Part shown: positions 1-9,017 of the stretch, in pieces
How the letters are laid out: each line of letters starts with the position of its first letter
How positions within the stretch are numbered: the stretch's first letter is position 1
DNA from: Pachyseris speciosa
Taxonomy: Eukaryota > Cnidaria > Anthozoa > Scleractinia > Pachyseridae
Length of the DNA stretch: 64,000 nucleotides
Reading direction: 5' to 3'
Assembly (NCBI GenBank): GCA_016490735.1
Contig: JAEMWC010001435.1
Location: 1-64,000, forward strand
Translations under genes and position numbers: made by a program
Notes under the pieces: model-generated
Told to the model about the DNA's origin: nothing
Database searches by the model: none
What the model saw: only the letters and a program-made list of their open reading frames with translations

Positions 1-404
1 CTGCTTTATGAATGTTACTTGCGGACTGGATCTCGCGAAATTTTGGTTTTTCAGAGCTTTGGCGAGATGCCACATTACCCTTGATGGGTTCTATAGTATT
101 GTTACTTAGATACTATTTTGAGATATTCATCCTTGATGGGTCTGTTGTGTTTAGCCTATTGCTAACAGTATTGTTCGAATTGAGATTCTTGCGCCTTCTC
201 AGGCTTGTTTAATTGTTTACATTTATTTGGCTTTGACTGTCTATTTGGGATTCTAGTATATTTTTTGTCGCATTTTTGTCATATATATTTAATAAAGTTG
301 TTGAGTGTTTTTTTTACCTTTATTTACATAGCCCTCATTTTTGCACTGTTATTATCTGTTGTTTGTTTTCTTTCCGTTTTTGTTCTTTTTTAGACATTTT
401 TAGT
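1..404 (+). other. Upstream part of tyrosine-recombinase element, no gene recognised
   Basis: T-rich sequence with only short open stretches and no recognisable reverse transcriptase or RNase H motif. A pyrimidine-rich run ending in AG near 378-393 resembles a 3' splice site just ahead of the recombinase reading frame, so an intron is possible. The rest of the element probably lies left of the window. Confidence 0.35.
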
Positions 405-1365
405 TCAGATTTCTGGTCGACATCTCACCTGATATCTCATGAGGTTGCGTTGTTGATGGTTAAACTGAGGTCCACAGTTCTCGCATCCATTGCCCCTGGT
501 ACTTCCCTGAATTACACGAGGGTTTTTAATAGATGGAGGTCTTTTGCCACAGAAGTCCTGGGTATCGTTGCTGTGTTTCCTGTTGAGCCCATCCGTTGTG
601 CTTTGTTTTCTTCAGTATTTGCTGGATTCAACCAAGTCCGTTTCTACTATCAACTGCGCGATCTACGCTTTCAAGTGGTTGCATGATCTCGCTGGTGTCT
701 TTTCCCCCACTTCTCATCCTACGGTGGTAGCAGTTAAAGAGGGTGCGATCCGCCTTTCCTCCTGTCCTGTCAAGCATCGAAAAGATCCCCTTGAGGCTGA
801 GCATCTAAGACAATTAATGGAGAGAACTGATATGAATGATCTCTTACAGCTGCGTAATTTAGTAATGTTTGTTTTAGCCTTTTCATGTTTCCTTAGGTTT
901 TCTGAATTGTCACTTATTCGTGCCAAAGATATAAAGTTTAGTAATGACTTTATTTCTGTTTTCATCGAAAAGAGCAAGGCTGATCAGTTAAGAGAAGGTC
1001 GGTCAGTGGTAATCGCTGAGTCTGGTTCCAGTTTGTGCCGTGTGACCTTGTTAAAATTATACATGAATTCTTCCCACCTTTCTTTGAATTCTGATGAGTA
1101 TATTTTTAGGCCTATTTCCGCCTCTAACAGTTGTAAACGTCTGGTTTCCGTCAATAAGCCTATAAGCTATTCCACTTACAGGCAGTCTTTCAAGAAATCT
1201 TTTCGTGACTTTGTGCCGGATATTACTAACTTTAGTACTCACTCCGCAAGATCAGGCAGAGCTACTTCTGCTGCGAATTCTGGAATTCCTGAGAGGAATT
1301 TCCAGCGCCATGGCCGTTGGGCTTCAGTTTCTGCCAAGAACACTTACATTAAGCTAGCAGATTAG
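405..1365 (+). pseudogene. Tyrosine recombinase (integrase) of a mobile element, frameshifted
   Basis: Catalyses DNA strand exchange through a covalent phosphotyrosine. The C-terminal part reads openly from 544 to 1365. Numbered from 544, the family's catalytic set is visible: Arg118 (SCFLRFSEL), Lys145, His233-x-x-Arg236 (THSAR), His256 with Trp259 (RHGRW) and the nucleophile Tyr268 (NTYIK). The N-terminal core-binding helices (SLNYTRVFNRW) lie in a different frame, ending near 590, so about one base has been gained or lost around 580-600. Direct repeats follow at 1421 and 1867, as in DIRS/Ngaro-type YR retrotransposons, and the unit sits inside a Polinton gene. A Crypton-type DNA transposon is the alternative, because no RT is visible in the window. 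Confidence 0.8.
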
Positions 1366-1420
1366 ACGTATCGAAATCATTGTCACTCTAGCTCAAGCCC
1401 TTTCTTTTGTCTCTATCGGG

Positions 1421-1494
1421 GGCTTGGCTGGCCCACGCGCCCACATATGAACATTATTGTGTCGTGTGTACCGGTTGAGTAGTGGAGGCAAAAT
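1421..1494 (+). repeat. Split direct repeat B1 of the recombinase element
   Basis: 74 bp that recur at 1867-1940 with three mismatches, beginning GGCTTGGCTGG and ending GGAGGCAAAAT. Lies 55 bp after the recombinase stop codon. Confidence 0.8.
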
Positions 1495-1866
1495 ATGTAA
1501 TTTGTGATTGCACAGTATTATCATAAATTACTATTTTGCCGGCATGTATCAGAGGTATGGGGAGGGTGTCAGGGCGCAGTGAGTTATGGGATTTTAGTTT
1601 GTATTTCGCGGTCATTGGGTAGGTGAGACGTTCTTCGGTCAGCCTTCACCGTGTTAGGTTGTTTTTCTTTTTTTGTATTTGTGTGTCTATTGATGTTTAT
1701 GCTTTAGGCTGTAGCATACCCTAAAACCCCAAGGGTCGCACCACTGCCTTGGTCGGGGGTACACGTTCCCGTGTTTTTTCCACCCGCTGGTTTTTTGGGG
1801 TTTTCGTGTCCGGCTTTGGTACTTCTTTTGTACATATCTCCATATCTGTTAAATAAACGGCACGGT
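1495..1866 (+). other. Spacer between the split direct repeats
   Basis: No gene seen. In the Ngaro/DIRS layout (A1-genes-B1-A2-B2) this would be A2. Its partner A1 would lie left of the window and cannot be checked here. Confidence 0.4.
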
Positions 1867-1940
1867 GGCTTGGCTGGCCCACGCGCCCATATATGAACAT
1901 TGTTGTGTCGTGTGTACCGGTGGAGTAGTGGAGGCAAAAT
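1867..1940 (+). repeat. Split direct repeat B2; right end of the recombinase element
   Basis: Second copy of the 74-bp repeat. Immediately to its right the Polinton coiled-coil gene starts (minus strand, ...GLKEIGQKTAS), so position 1940 is close to the element's right boundary and the element interrupts that gene. Confidence 0.75.
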
Positions 1941-3783
1941 CGAAGCCGTTTTTTGGCCGATTTCTTTCAGGCCGTTTCCCAACCCTTTCCCGAGGGCTTT
2001 CAAAGAGTTTGTGATGGCGCCAACCACAGCACCAATCGTTACACCAGCAGCGAGAACAATAGCCGTGATGGTTACGCCATATTTTTTGAAAATCGCTTTG
2101 ACCCTCTCACGGAGCGGAGGCTCCCCTTCTCTTTCCGCAATCTGTGTTTGCAGCGCGCGAGCTCCTCGGTTCTTTCGGCCACCCTATCTTCCGCGGCTTG
2201 TCTGTCAGAAGGGGAGGCGTCCGGATCGTCGATTATTGCCTGATCCTGTTCGTTTTGGCGCTGAATCTCAGCTTCTTGTTCTTTCAAATCATCAAGGGTT
2301 TTTGTGTCATTGAGCCCCCTCTCGAGATCAGTTCTGTTACTTTTTTTTTATCTTCAAGGCTTGCCCTGATTCGGCCAATAGTGGCCTTTTCTTTTGCTAT
2401 TTGCTTTGCCCGCTGCTTCGACTGTTTTTCCAAAGCAACCACTCTTTTTTTCGCGTTTTCGAAATCTTCTCGATAGTTTTTGGCCAGCTGCTGCAGCTCG
2501 CGCAATTACGATTCGTTTTCGACGTTTGATCCCCGAGTTGATCAATCTTTGCTTGAGTTCGTTCGATTCTTATTCGCAGATCTTTTGCTTCTTGTACCGC
2601 TTTTTCTTTGTCTGCATTCAACCGCTCAGCTTCTTTAAGTTGTTTTTCTGCTTCTCTCATGTTCTGCCGGGTTCTCTTATTTCTTCATTATCGTTAGCAA
2701 TCAGAGATTCAGCTTCTGGCCCGAGGCTTGTTTTGAACATGTCTGTAAAATTTTTGAGAAGGCCGCTGCCATCCTTTTTGAAAATTTCGGTGTCACCGCC
2801 TTTCGAACCCAATGACACAATTGTTGTCTCATTTCCGGGTTTTTACTGAAACCAATAGGGCCCAATTTTGCAAAATCCACTCGGGGAAACCTTTTTCTGA
2901 TGAAAGTTTTTGCTCTTTCAAGCAGAGCAGGTCTGTCATCTTTATGGATAAAACCCTCGAGTAAAGGAATGCCATCTCCGCCAAAAGAGGTCTCATCATA
3001 AGATGTATCCGGCAGCCCGCTCGTTTCGTGCAAATGAGTTCGCATCGGAATTTCTTCACCAACATAATATGCCAGTAATATACGCAAACTACAAGGAGTA
3101 CAGAATTTCGCTGCTCGCATAGTTTCTGGGACAAGGAAGTTTGATCACGTATCTCCAGCCCTGAAAGACCTGAGATGGATACCAATTAAGTCCCACCTGT
3201 ATCTAAGAGACGCCATCTTGGCCTTTAAATCTATGACAGGTCAGGTACCAAACTACCTTATTTCAAATTTTATCTCTAGAGGGAATATCAGTGGTCGGAC
3301 GACCAGATCATCTTCCCAGCTTAATAAGCCGCTTTTTTAAACCAAGTCGGGAGAGAGATCTTTTTATTACAGAACTGTAACATTGTGGAATGCGTTAAAA
3401 CCCCACTTTAAATTAAGCGAATCTCTTATCATTTTTAAACGTAAAATGAAAGCCTTCCTTTTAAATCAATTTTTAATGTCATAAATTTATATGTAAATAG
3501 TTTTTAATGCCATAAATTTCATATGTAAATAGTTTCTTATGAGTTTATTGATAATCAATTTGTGATACTTTTTTTTTGATTACCTGTACTATTAATACTT
3601 GTCTCTGAAAAGCCCCCATGGGGAGTTGACAATAAATTTGTATTGTATTGTATTGTAATATGGTGTAGATGCGTATCCTGGTTGGAAGGGCCGTGTTCTG
3701 TCAACTTCACCATCGTCATCCCCATTACCTTCATTTCTACCAAAGGGGTCTTCCATTTCCGCGTCATAGCCACCCTCTGCCAT
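1941..3783 (-). pseudogene. Polinton coiled-coil structural protein, interrupted by two insertions
   Basis: Minus-strand gene divergent from the capsid gene. It starts at 3783 (MAEGGYDAEMEDPFGRNEG), is cut by a LINE fragment at 3121-3656, and resumes at 3120 (TSYDETSFGGDGIP). A long charged coiled-coil region follows, rich in Lys, Glu and Arg, spread over three frames (about 2660-2072). It ends in a hydrophobic Ala/Gly/Val segment and the LKALGKGLGNGLKEIG motif near 1950-2000. The C-terminal remainder was displaced by the recombinase element at 1940. I recognise it as a recurrent Polinton-associated protein in cnidarian genomes; its role (probably virion-associated) is inferred. Several frameshifts make it non-functional. 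Confidence 0.65.
3121..3656 (+). mobile_element. 5'-truncated CR1/L2-type LINE fragment
   Basis: Reading 3134-3484 gives the C-terminal tail of a non-LTR reverse transcriptase (FDHVSPALKDLRWIPIK, then GERSFYYRTVTLWNALKP) with one in-frame TAA and a terminal TAA at 3482. An AT-rich 3' region follows and ends in the short tandem repeat TTGTATTGTATTGTA (about 3640-3656), typical of 3' tails in this LINE group. It disrupts the Polinton coiled-coil gene. Confidence 0.85.
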
Positions 3784-3839
3784 TGAGTATTCTCAGTTAA
3801 ATTAATTTTTAATTGAACTTTTCAACCCAAGATTATATC
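3784..3839. promoter_or_regulatory. Divergent intergenic region, Polinton coiled-coil gene / capsid gene
   Basis: Only 56 bp, AT-rich, between the minus-strand start at 3783 and the capsid start at 3840. It contains AATTGAACTTTTC, also present at 6932-6944, and a TATAT just before the ATG (GATTATATCATG), as at other genes of this element. Confidence 0.5.
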
Positions 3840-5090
3840 ATGCCGCGGTGCATGAAAGCCTTCTGCCGAAGCTCAAAGAAAAAACGCTCGGCGCGATGAA
3901 AGCCGAGCGCAAGGTTAATCGAATAACATTTGACAAGAGTGAAGCCAGCCCAGGTGAAACTCTTTATGTTTCAGTTCCCAAACTTAATGAAAACGAGGTT
4001 ATCGTGCCTGGCTCGCTTTACCTGCTGTTCGACATAGATTTAACCGGCCGCCACGCCAACAACCTTCTCGTGCAAAACGTCTCGCGGGCGCTGGTTGACA
4101 AGCTGGTCGTGAAGTATGGGGGCCACATTCTCCAGGACACAGTCGGCTACGACATTTTCAAAATCTGGGAGGACCTTTTCCTTTCCCAGGAGGAGCGGGA
4201 CAACATGATTATCGAGGGCATCCAGACCGACAACCTCAACAAGATTCGCTCAGGCGCCGGCGACAAGCCCACCTCTGGCGTCGCTGCGGAAAACAAGCTG
4301 GAAACCATTTATAAGAACAAGTACTGCATCAGGCTCGACCATTAGATCCTGTCTGACCACGGAATCTTTTACCCCCAAGTTCTTGAAAACAACCTTTTGT
4401 TCGAACTTACCCTCGCAAATGCTGATAATGTCGTGAAAGGCTCTGACACCACAAAACTCAAATACAAGCTGACAAACATCCAGATTGAGTACGAAATGAT
4501 TCGAAGCGAAACTTTGGCCACCACGGCGGAGAGTGTTTATACGAACGGGCAAGCGTTCCTGTATGACCATGTACACAGGGAAGAGGTTGTTTCATTTGCA
4601 AAAGGATCTGCAACACGTATAAACCTGAGGGTTAACCCACAAAGAAGGTCTTTGAAAGGAATTATTCTCCTTTTCATCGAACCTTACACCGCGGGTGCCC
4701 GGGACTCGGAAAAGTTTTTCAACCCCGCCATCAAAAAAGTAAGCGTCACTGTTAACGGCGTGCCCAACCTACTGTACAACAACGGCCTCGATGGTAAGGA
4801 TATTTGGGGAAGTCAGCCGCTTTTTCATGAAAAAGGCGAACAAAACACAACACATGAATTTGACGAAGTTTTACACAGGCGACCGCTTCGGGCTTCTCAT
4901 TGACTTGCGGTCAATGGCGGCCCAGGAAATGCACGGTAGCGGGGCGAGGCTTGTCAACACGAGGGAAGGGGTACAGCTTGAGATCGAGCGGACCGCCAGC
5001 GGATCTGGAAACGTCAATTGCCATGTTTTTACAATCAGCGACTCGCAGGTTAACATGTTGGGGCGGCAATTGGAATCTGTGCAATACTAA
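3840..5090 (+). pseudogene. Polinton major capsid protein (double jelly-roll)
   Basis: Would form the hexon-like shell of the element's predicted virion. The main frame opens near 3848. An ATG at 3840 gives a short basic N-terminus (SSKKKRSAR) that needs a one-base shift near 3896 to join it, so the true start is uncertain. Recognisable stretches: EASPGETLYVSVPKLNENEV near the N-terminus, FDIDLTGRHANNLLVQNVSR, then RFGLLIDLRSMAAQEMHGSG and GVQLEIERTASGSGNV at the C-terminus, typical of cnidarian Polinton capsid proteins. Broken by an in-frame TAG at 4343 and a frameshift near 4850. Length, about 415 codons, fits the family. The ATPase gene follows three bases later. Confidence 0.8.
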
Positions 5091-5093
5091 TAT

Positions 5094-5721
5094 ATGAACC
5101 CGGAAAACATTCCCTTTAATGCTCTCATCGTGGGGCCGACAAACTCAGGCAAAACAAGGTTCATGGTTGACCAGCTCAAGGGCCCTTTCCGCGGCAAGTT
5201 CGACTTTATCGTGCTTATTTGCCCGACGTTTGCTCACAACAAAACCCTCTTCCGGTTTGGGGAAAACGACCCGCGGGTGTATGTGATAATTTGCGAGCAG
5301 CACGATGTGGAACTTTGGTTGAAGATCGTAACTTTTGTTTTCAAGGGAACCAACACACTCATAATCCTTGACGACTGCGCCGCCTCAAAAGAGGTAAAAA
5401 AAACGAACAGGCCAGCTGGTGCATCTCGCCTTTTCCGCAAGGCACATCGTCATCAGCGTGTGGGTGCTAACCCAAAAGTACACCAGCATCACAGCGTCTT
5501 TTCGGGAAAACATCGCGGCGGTCGTTCTTTTTTACAACCCCTCGGCCAAGACCTTGAAATCTATATTTGAGGACTATGCAGGAGACCTGCCCCCTGAGGA
5601 GTACAAAAGCATGATTTCGAAGCTGAAAGGGCGAAAGTTTTCTTTCCTTGTGTTCTCACTGCGGCACCCCTTCGGTGTGTGGTTTATTGAAGCAACACAC
5701 TATCAGGAATACCATGGTTAA
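5094..5721 (+). pseudogene. Polinton DNA-packaging ATPase (FtsK/HerA, A32-like)
   Basis: Predicted to pump the element's genome into capsids. Walker A is GPTNSGKT at residues 14-21 and Walker B is TLIILDDCA around residue 90. The C-terminal half (ARHIVISVWVLTQKYTSITA with the sensor-like Gln) lies in another frame, so there is a frameshift near 5405-5420. About 209 codons is normal for Polinton ATPases. The start codon at 5094 is directly preceded by AATACTAATAT, the short TATA-plus-ATG arrangement seen at neighbouring genes. Position right after the capsid gene is the usual morphogenesis-module order. Confidence 0.85.
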
Positions 5722-5909
5722 TGATAACCATTGGTTTTTCATCGGCTTTTCTTTTTTACTTTATTGAAAAAAAAAAACTTTCTGGCTGCATTAAGAGTAA
5801 TGTTAAAGACGCGGGTTATGAAGAATTAAAAAGGTACAACGAAAAGGGTTGAACGGCTGATGCAGCAGAAGCAGCTGCAGCAGATGCAGCACCTGCAAAA
5901 GAATTGTAA
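5715..5909 (+). pseudogene. Small Polinton membrane-type protein, degraded
   Basis: An ATG at 5715 overlaps the ATPase stop and begins a short hydrophobic segment (WFFIGFSF). After a one-base shift near 5750 the reading continues through a Lys-rich linker (EKKKLSGCIKSNVKD), meets a TGA at about 5849, then runs through an Ala-rich tail to TAA at 5907. Not identified beyond a probable small transmembrane protein. Confidence 0.4.
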
Positions 5910-5942
5910 AGTCTTATTGAAAAATGCAAGATGAATATACCA

Positions 5943-6499
5943 ATGGCTGAAGAGGAGCTGGCAGTGGCAGAGGTTATGAACATGCTGGAAGTAGAAGCAA
6001 CGGGCGCACCCTCTGGTGGCTTTTTCGCAACCCAAAGCCCCGACATTCCTTTTTTCCTCGAGCAGCTCGCCATGCTGGTGGCGACTGGAAAGGCCAAGGA
6101 TGCCATCGGCGTTCAGCTGACGCAAGATCAGGTGAAGCGCCTCCCCGACAAAGATGTTGAAAAGTATTACAAAAGGTATGAAATTTACGTTGGCACGAAG
6201 ACAACCGAAAGCTTGATAGACAGATTAATTTCTATTGGGACCAAGGCTGCGGGGTCGTTCGTCAAATCAAAAACATTGAGGCTTACCGAAAAGAGATAAA
6301 AGAAGACTTCATAATCACAAAAGAGCTTTTTTGCTTTGTTGGCGGCCTTTCTTTGAGGTTCGGCCGATTGCTTGCTGCCGTCAACACGGTGCTGATCACC
6401 GTAAAACACATTGATTTTACGGGCTCAAAGGATGTGCAGCATGAGCCAGTAACGATTGCTGAACAAATTTTTGAGCAATCCTCAGTAACTGCTGAATAA
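5943..6499 (+). pseudogene. Polinton conserved hypothetical protein, one frameshift
   Basis: About 185 codons. N-terminal acidic helix (MAEEELAVAEVMNMLEVEA), a middle part with LPDKDVEKYYKRYEIYVGTK, then a frame change near 6255 into IKNIEAYRKEIKEDF and a C-terminal region with LRFGRLLAAVNTVLITVKHI ending at 6499. I recognise this as a protein that recurs in cnidarian Polintons. Its function is unknown; a virion role is only suggested by its place in the late-gene block. The ATG at 5943 is preferred over 5931 because AATATACCA precedes it. The last codons (EQIFEQSSVTAE) fall in a segment that is duplicated upstream of the 6966 gene. Confidence 0.6.
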
Positions 6500-6586
6500 T
6501 TACTGACAATTACTAAGCAACTGCTCTGACTATCTGCTTATCATTTTTCGGCCAATTAGACTTCTATTCTGTAGAATATCTTCACA
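6464..6586 (+). promoter_or_regulatory. Promoter module, copy 1
   Basis: About 123 bp ahead of the 6587 gene that recur, diverged, at 6838-6965 ahead of the next gene. Shared blocks: GAGCAATCCTCA, ACTGCTGAATAA, CAATTA, then GTAGAATATCTTCACAATG running into the start codon. Includes the last codons of the preceding gene. Confidence 0.6.
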
Positions 6587-6802
6587 ATGTCTGAAAAACT
6601 GGCACAAAAGATGGCCAATGGAAAAATTACTTCGCCCGTCGAAAGGGATGCCAATCCATTTTTAAAAGGTCTTCAGATTTTTGTTTGTGTTTCCTTGGGG
6701 TTTATTGCCGGCGTCACCTTTTCTATCTTGGGCGAGAGTGTTTGTATAGATGGTGATGTTTTCTTTGTCGCGACTGTAGCCGCCGTGTTAACAAAAAATT
6801 AA
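6587..6802 (+). CDS. Small Polinton transmembrane protein
   Basis: 71 residues, intact. A polar N-terminus (MSEKLAQKMANGKITSPVER) leads into a hydrophobic stretch at about residues 26-48 (LQIFVCVSLGFIAGVTFSIL) and a second hydrophobic C-terminal stretch. No known family recognised. Its placement among structural genes suggests a virion or membrane component, which is inference. Confidence 0.55.
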   Translation: MSEKLAQKMANGKITSPVERDANPFLKGLQIFVCVSLGFIAGVTFSILGESVCIDGDVFFVATVAAVLTKN

Positions 6803-6837
6803 AATTGTGTGCCTGTTCTTCTTCTCCTATTTCTATA

Positions 6838-6965
6838 CAAATTTCTGAGCAATCCTCAACAACTGCTGAATAAATGCTGTCAATTACACAGCAAATGCTG
6901 ACTATTTTTGCTTGCTTAGTATTTTGCAGGCAAATTGAACTTTTCTCTTGTAGTATATCTCCGCA
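6838..6965 (+). promoter_or_regulatory. Promoter module, copy 2
   Basis: Paralogue of 6464-6586 and likewise ends at a start codon (GTAGTATATCTCCGCAATG). The duplicate keeps a remnant of the upstream gene's last codons, so it arose by local duplication inside the element. Confidence 0.6.
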
Positions 6966-7454
6966 ATGCATGGATCGGCTGCACAACCTGAAGCACCGGC
7001 CGAAAAAAAGTCACCGCCGCCATCCAGTGAACAACTTACTTCACCTGCCCCGACCACACAGCGCCAAAAAAACCCAAACGTGTTGCACGCGGGCAAGTTG
7101 GTGGCTGAAAGAAACAGGCAGGCCCGAGAAGCACAGAAAAAAGCCGCGGCAGAGGCCGCTGTAATAATCGCAAACAACAAAGCAAAAAAAAAAGATCAAG
7201 AAAAGGCTGCAAAGCTAGATCCTGGGCAGGAAGCTGCTCCCAAAGCTACAAGCTCAATTTCTTTCGGTACCGTTCTGGCTGTGGTTTCTCTTCTTGTTGG
7301 GGCGGCAGGCGTTTATTATCAGCGTGAAGCGATACAAGAAAGGCTTCAGTCTTTGGCTTCACGAAAAAACGAAAGCGCCCCGATACCGCCTGTTCCCAGC
7401 GAGCCCGCTCCTGCAATGCCGCGGAGGAAAGGGGGAATAAATCACATGGAATAA
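6966..7454 (+). CDS. Polinton single-pass membrane protein
   Basis: 162 residues, intact. Pro/Ser/Gln-rich N-terminus, then a basic helix (GKLVAERNRQAREAQKKAAA), an Ala/Lys-rich segment, one transmembrane helix at about residues 98-116 (FGTVLAVVSLLVGAAGVYY), and a Pro-rich C-terminus ending KGG...HME. I recognise this layout as a recurrent cnidarian Polinton protein of unknown function. One of the few undamaged frames in the element. Confidence 0.65.
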   Translation: MHGSAAQPEAPAEKKSPPPSSEQLTSPAPTTQRQKNPNVLHAGKLVAERNRQAREAQKKAAAEAAVIIANNKAKKKDQEKAAKLDPGQEAAPKATSSISFGTVLAVVSLLVGAAGVYYQREAIQERLQSLASRKNESAPIPPVPSEPAPAMPRRKGGINHME

Positions 7455-7491
7455 TTTTCATTTGAAGTTTTGCGAGCGGAGAATAAACAGG

Positions 7492-7727
7492 ATGTGGTTT
7501 AAAGTCACATACATCCCTCAATATTTTATCAATGCTGCAGCATTTGTAGGCCTCGGGGTATTATATTAGCTGTTGACTTCAATCGCAGGGTTCTTCTGAA
7601 AGCTTTTAATATTCTTGACATCCCACCTCCCATATTTTTGCAGGGGGAGGAGACGGAAGATGATGAAGATGATAGTGAAGAAGAAGATGATAGTGAAGAT
7701 GATGGAGAAGAAAACCAGACAAATTAG
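7492..7727 (+). pseudogene. Small Polinton protein with acidic tail, probable frameshift
   Basis: An ATG at 7492 opens a short hydrophobic peptide (MWFKVTYIPQYFINAAAFVG) that stops at 7567. An adjacent frame continues with VDFNRRVLLKAFNILDIPPP and an Asp/Glu-rich C-terminus ending at 7727. One base lost or gained near 7560 would join them. A TTTGCAG before the acidic part could instead be a splice acceptor. Function unknown. Confidence 0.4.
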
Positions 7728-7785
7728 AAAAAATGTTTTCTGCGTGCGGCGATTTAAAGTTTTATTTTTTATTTATATATTCACG

Positions 7786-8037
7786 ATGTCGTCTGGCAAC
7801 AAGTATGTGAATATGCTCATGCGCTCAGCAACAAGAATGGGCATTGACACCGGCATCGGGTGGGGCATCAAATAAGTGGCAAAGGAGAAATTCATATTTG
7901 ATCCAAGCTCCAGCCTAATGAGTTACCTCCAGTGGGTCCTTGTCGACTTTTTGGGTTCTTGGGCAATGGACGAACTTGAGGCCAAAAAATACTTCCCTCC
8001 AACGTTTAATTTAAAAATAGAACCTGGTATATACAAC
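7786..8037 (+). pseudogene. Small Polinton protein with internal stop
   Basis: The ATG at 7786 is preceded by TTTATATATTCACG, like other starts here. 29 codons (MSSGNKYVNMLMRSATRMGI...) run to a TAA at 7873. The same frame then stays open (SYLQWVLVDFLGSWAMDELE) straight into the next gene's ATG at 8038. Either a nonsense mutation and a lost stop, or two very small genes. Not recognised. Confidence 0.4.
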
Positions 8038-8462
8038 ATGGCAACCGTCGCGATTGTTGTTGGCGGTGCGGTTCTCAATGCTGCTACATTCATCGGTGGC
8101 AATTATCTTGCGAAGGCGCTTGGCGGCAGCGACGACGCCGCGCTTGACAAAAAAAAGCGCCTCGACAAGGCTCTTGAGGATTACCAGGCGGCTTACGCAA
8201 AATACAACCGCCGCGCACCCAGCTCCTTGACTGGATCCAGACAAATGCACAAATAAAAGAACAGGCCAAGCACAACTTTACCAACACCGACTACGCTTTC
8301 AAACTTTATAACCAGGCGCATCCCAACCAACTTCTGGCTCCACTTAAAGAGCCAAAGTTTTCCGATTTCTACCAGCCAAGCGAGCAACAAAAAATGGGCG
8401 AGCTGGTTTTTTTGGGTGTTGGGACTATCGCTGTGGGCTATGCTGCTTTTTATTTACTTTGA
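8038..8462 (+). pseudogene. Polinton conserved membrane-associated protein, one frameshift
   Basis: About 141 codons. It begins with a Gly/Ala/Val-rich hydrophobic segment (MATVAIVVGGAVLNAATFIG), followed by a charged helix (DDAALDKKKRLDKALEDYQ). After a frame change near 8205 comes FSDFYQPSEQQKMGELVFLG, and it ends in a second hydrophobic helix. Matches, in my recollection, a recurrent cnidarian Polinton protein with hydrophobic ends; minor virion protein is an inference. TATATACAAC precedes the ATG. Confidence 0.6.
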
Positions 8463-8533
8463 AGTTTCATAATGTGTTGAAATACGGACGCCAAACTCGC
8501 GAAGGTCTATTACAGCCCGCGCAAAAAAAATTA
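8461..8533 (+). repeat. Partial duplicate of the integrase 5' end
   Basis: GAAGTTTCATAAT... through the first dozen integrase codons recur at 8991-9053 with clear divergence (the first copy has ACG where the second has the integrase ATG). The two copies bracket the minus-strand frame at 8641-8916. Confidence 0.6.
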
Positions 8534-8640
8534 ATTACACTCCGCTCCTCAAATTAAGCAGGAGCCTTCATGTTCACATTTTTATATTTTTTATCAATGA
8601 TTTTCAATTTGCCTCTTCGGTTTCTTCCCACTTAGGGTTT

Positions 8641-8916
8641 TCAAATTTTTTTAGCGTGAACGGCCCATTTTTTTAATTTTTCAGAACAATAAATGGACTC
8701 ATGTACTAAAATTTCAACCATTTCTAAGTTATTTTCCTTTAATGCTTTATAAGCTTCATTTAAACATTTATCCAACCACGAAGCTTGATCCCAAAAATCT
8801 TCCATAAAAATATTTAAATAAGTAAGTATTTTTTCCCTCCAAACTTGAGGATTACAAAATTCTGGACCAATCAAAATTCCGGCCATGTCAACGTGCTCAC
8901 TTGGCGGTGTAGCCAT
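8641..8916 (-). CDS. Unrecognised 91-residue protein between integrase-start repeats
   Basis: Open minus-strand frame starting MATPPSEHVDMAGILIGPEF, predicted helical and charged, ending WAVHAKKI. It could begin 11 codons earlier at 8949, but the ATG at 8916 sits directly behind GGTTATATAT, the same TATA-plus-ATG layout as other genes of this element. No family recognised. It is undamaged although its neighbours are broken, so it could be a more recent passenger. Confidence 0.4.
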   Translation of the reverse strand: MATPPSEHVDMAGILIGPEFCNPQVWREKILTYLNIFMEDFWDQASWLDKCLNEAYKALKENNLEMVEILVHESIYCSEKLKKWAVHAKKI

Positions 8917-9017
8917 ATATATAACCAATTTTTTTTTCAATTGGGACACACTGCTACCGATTCCCTCTGTTTTCTCATGTCGCCTCTTTGAAGTTTCATA
9001 ATTTGTTTAGTTGAAAT

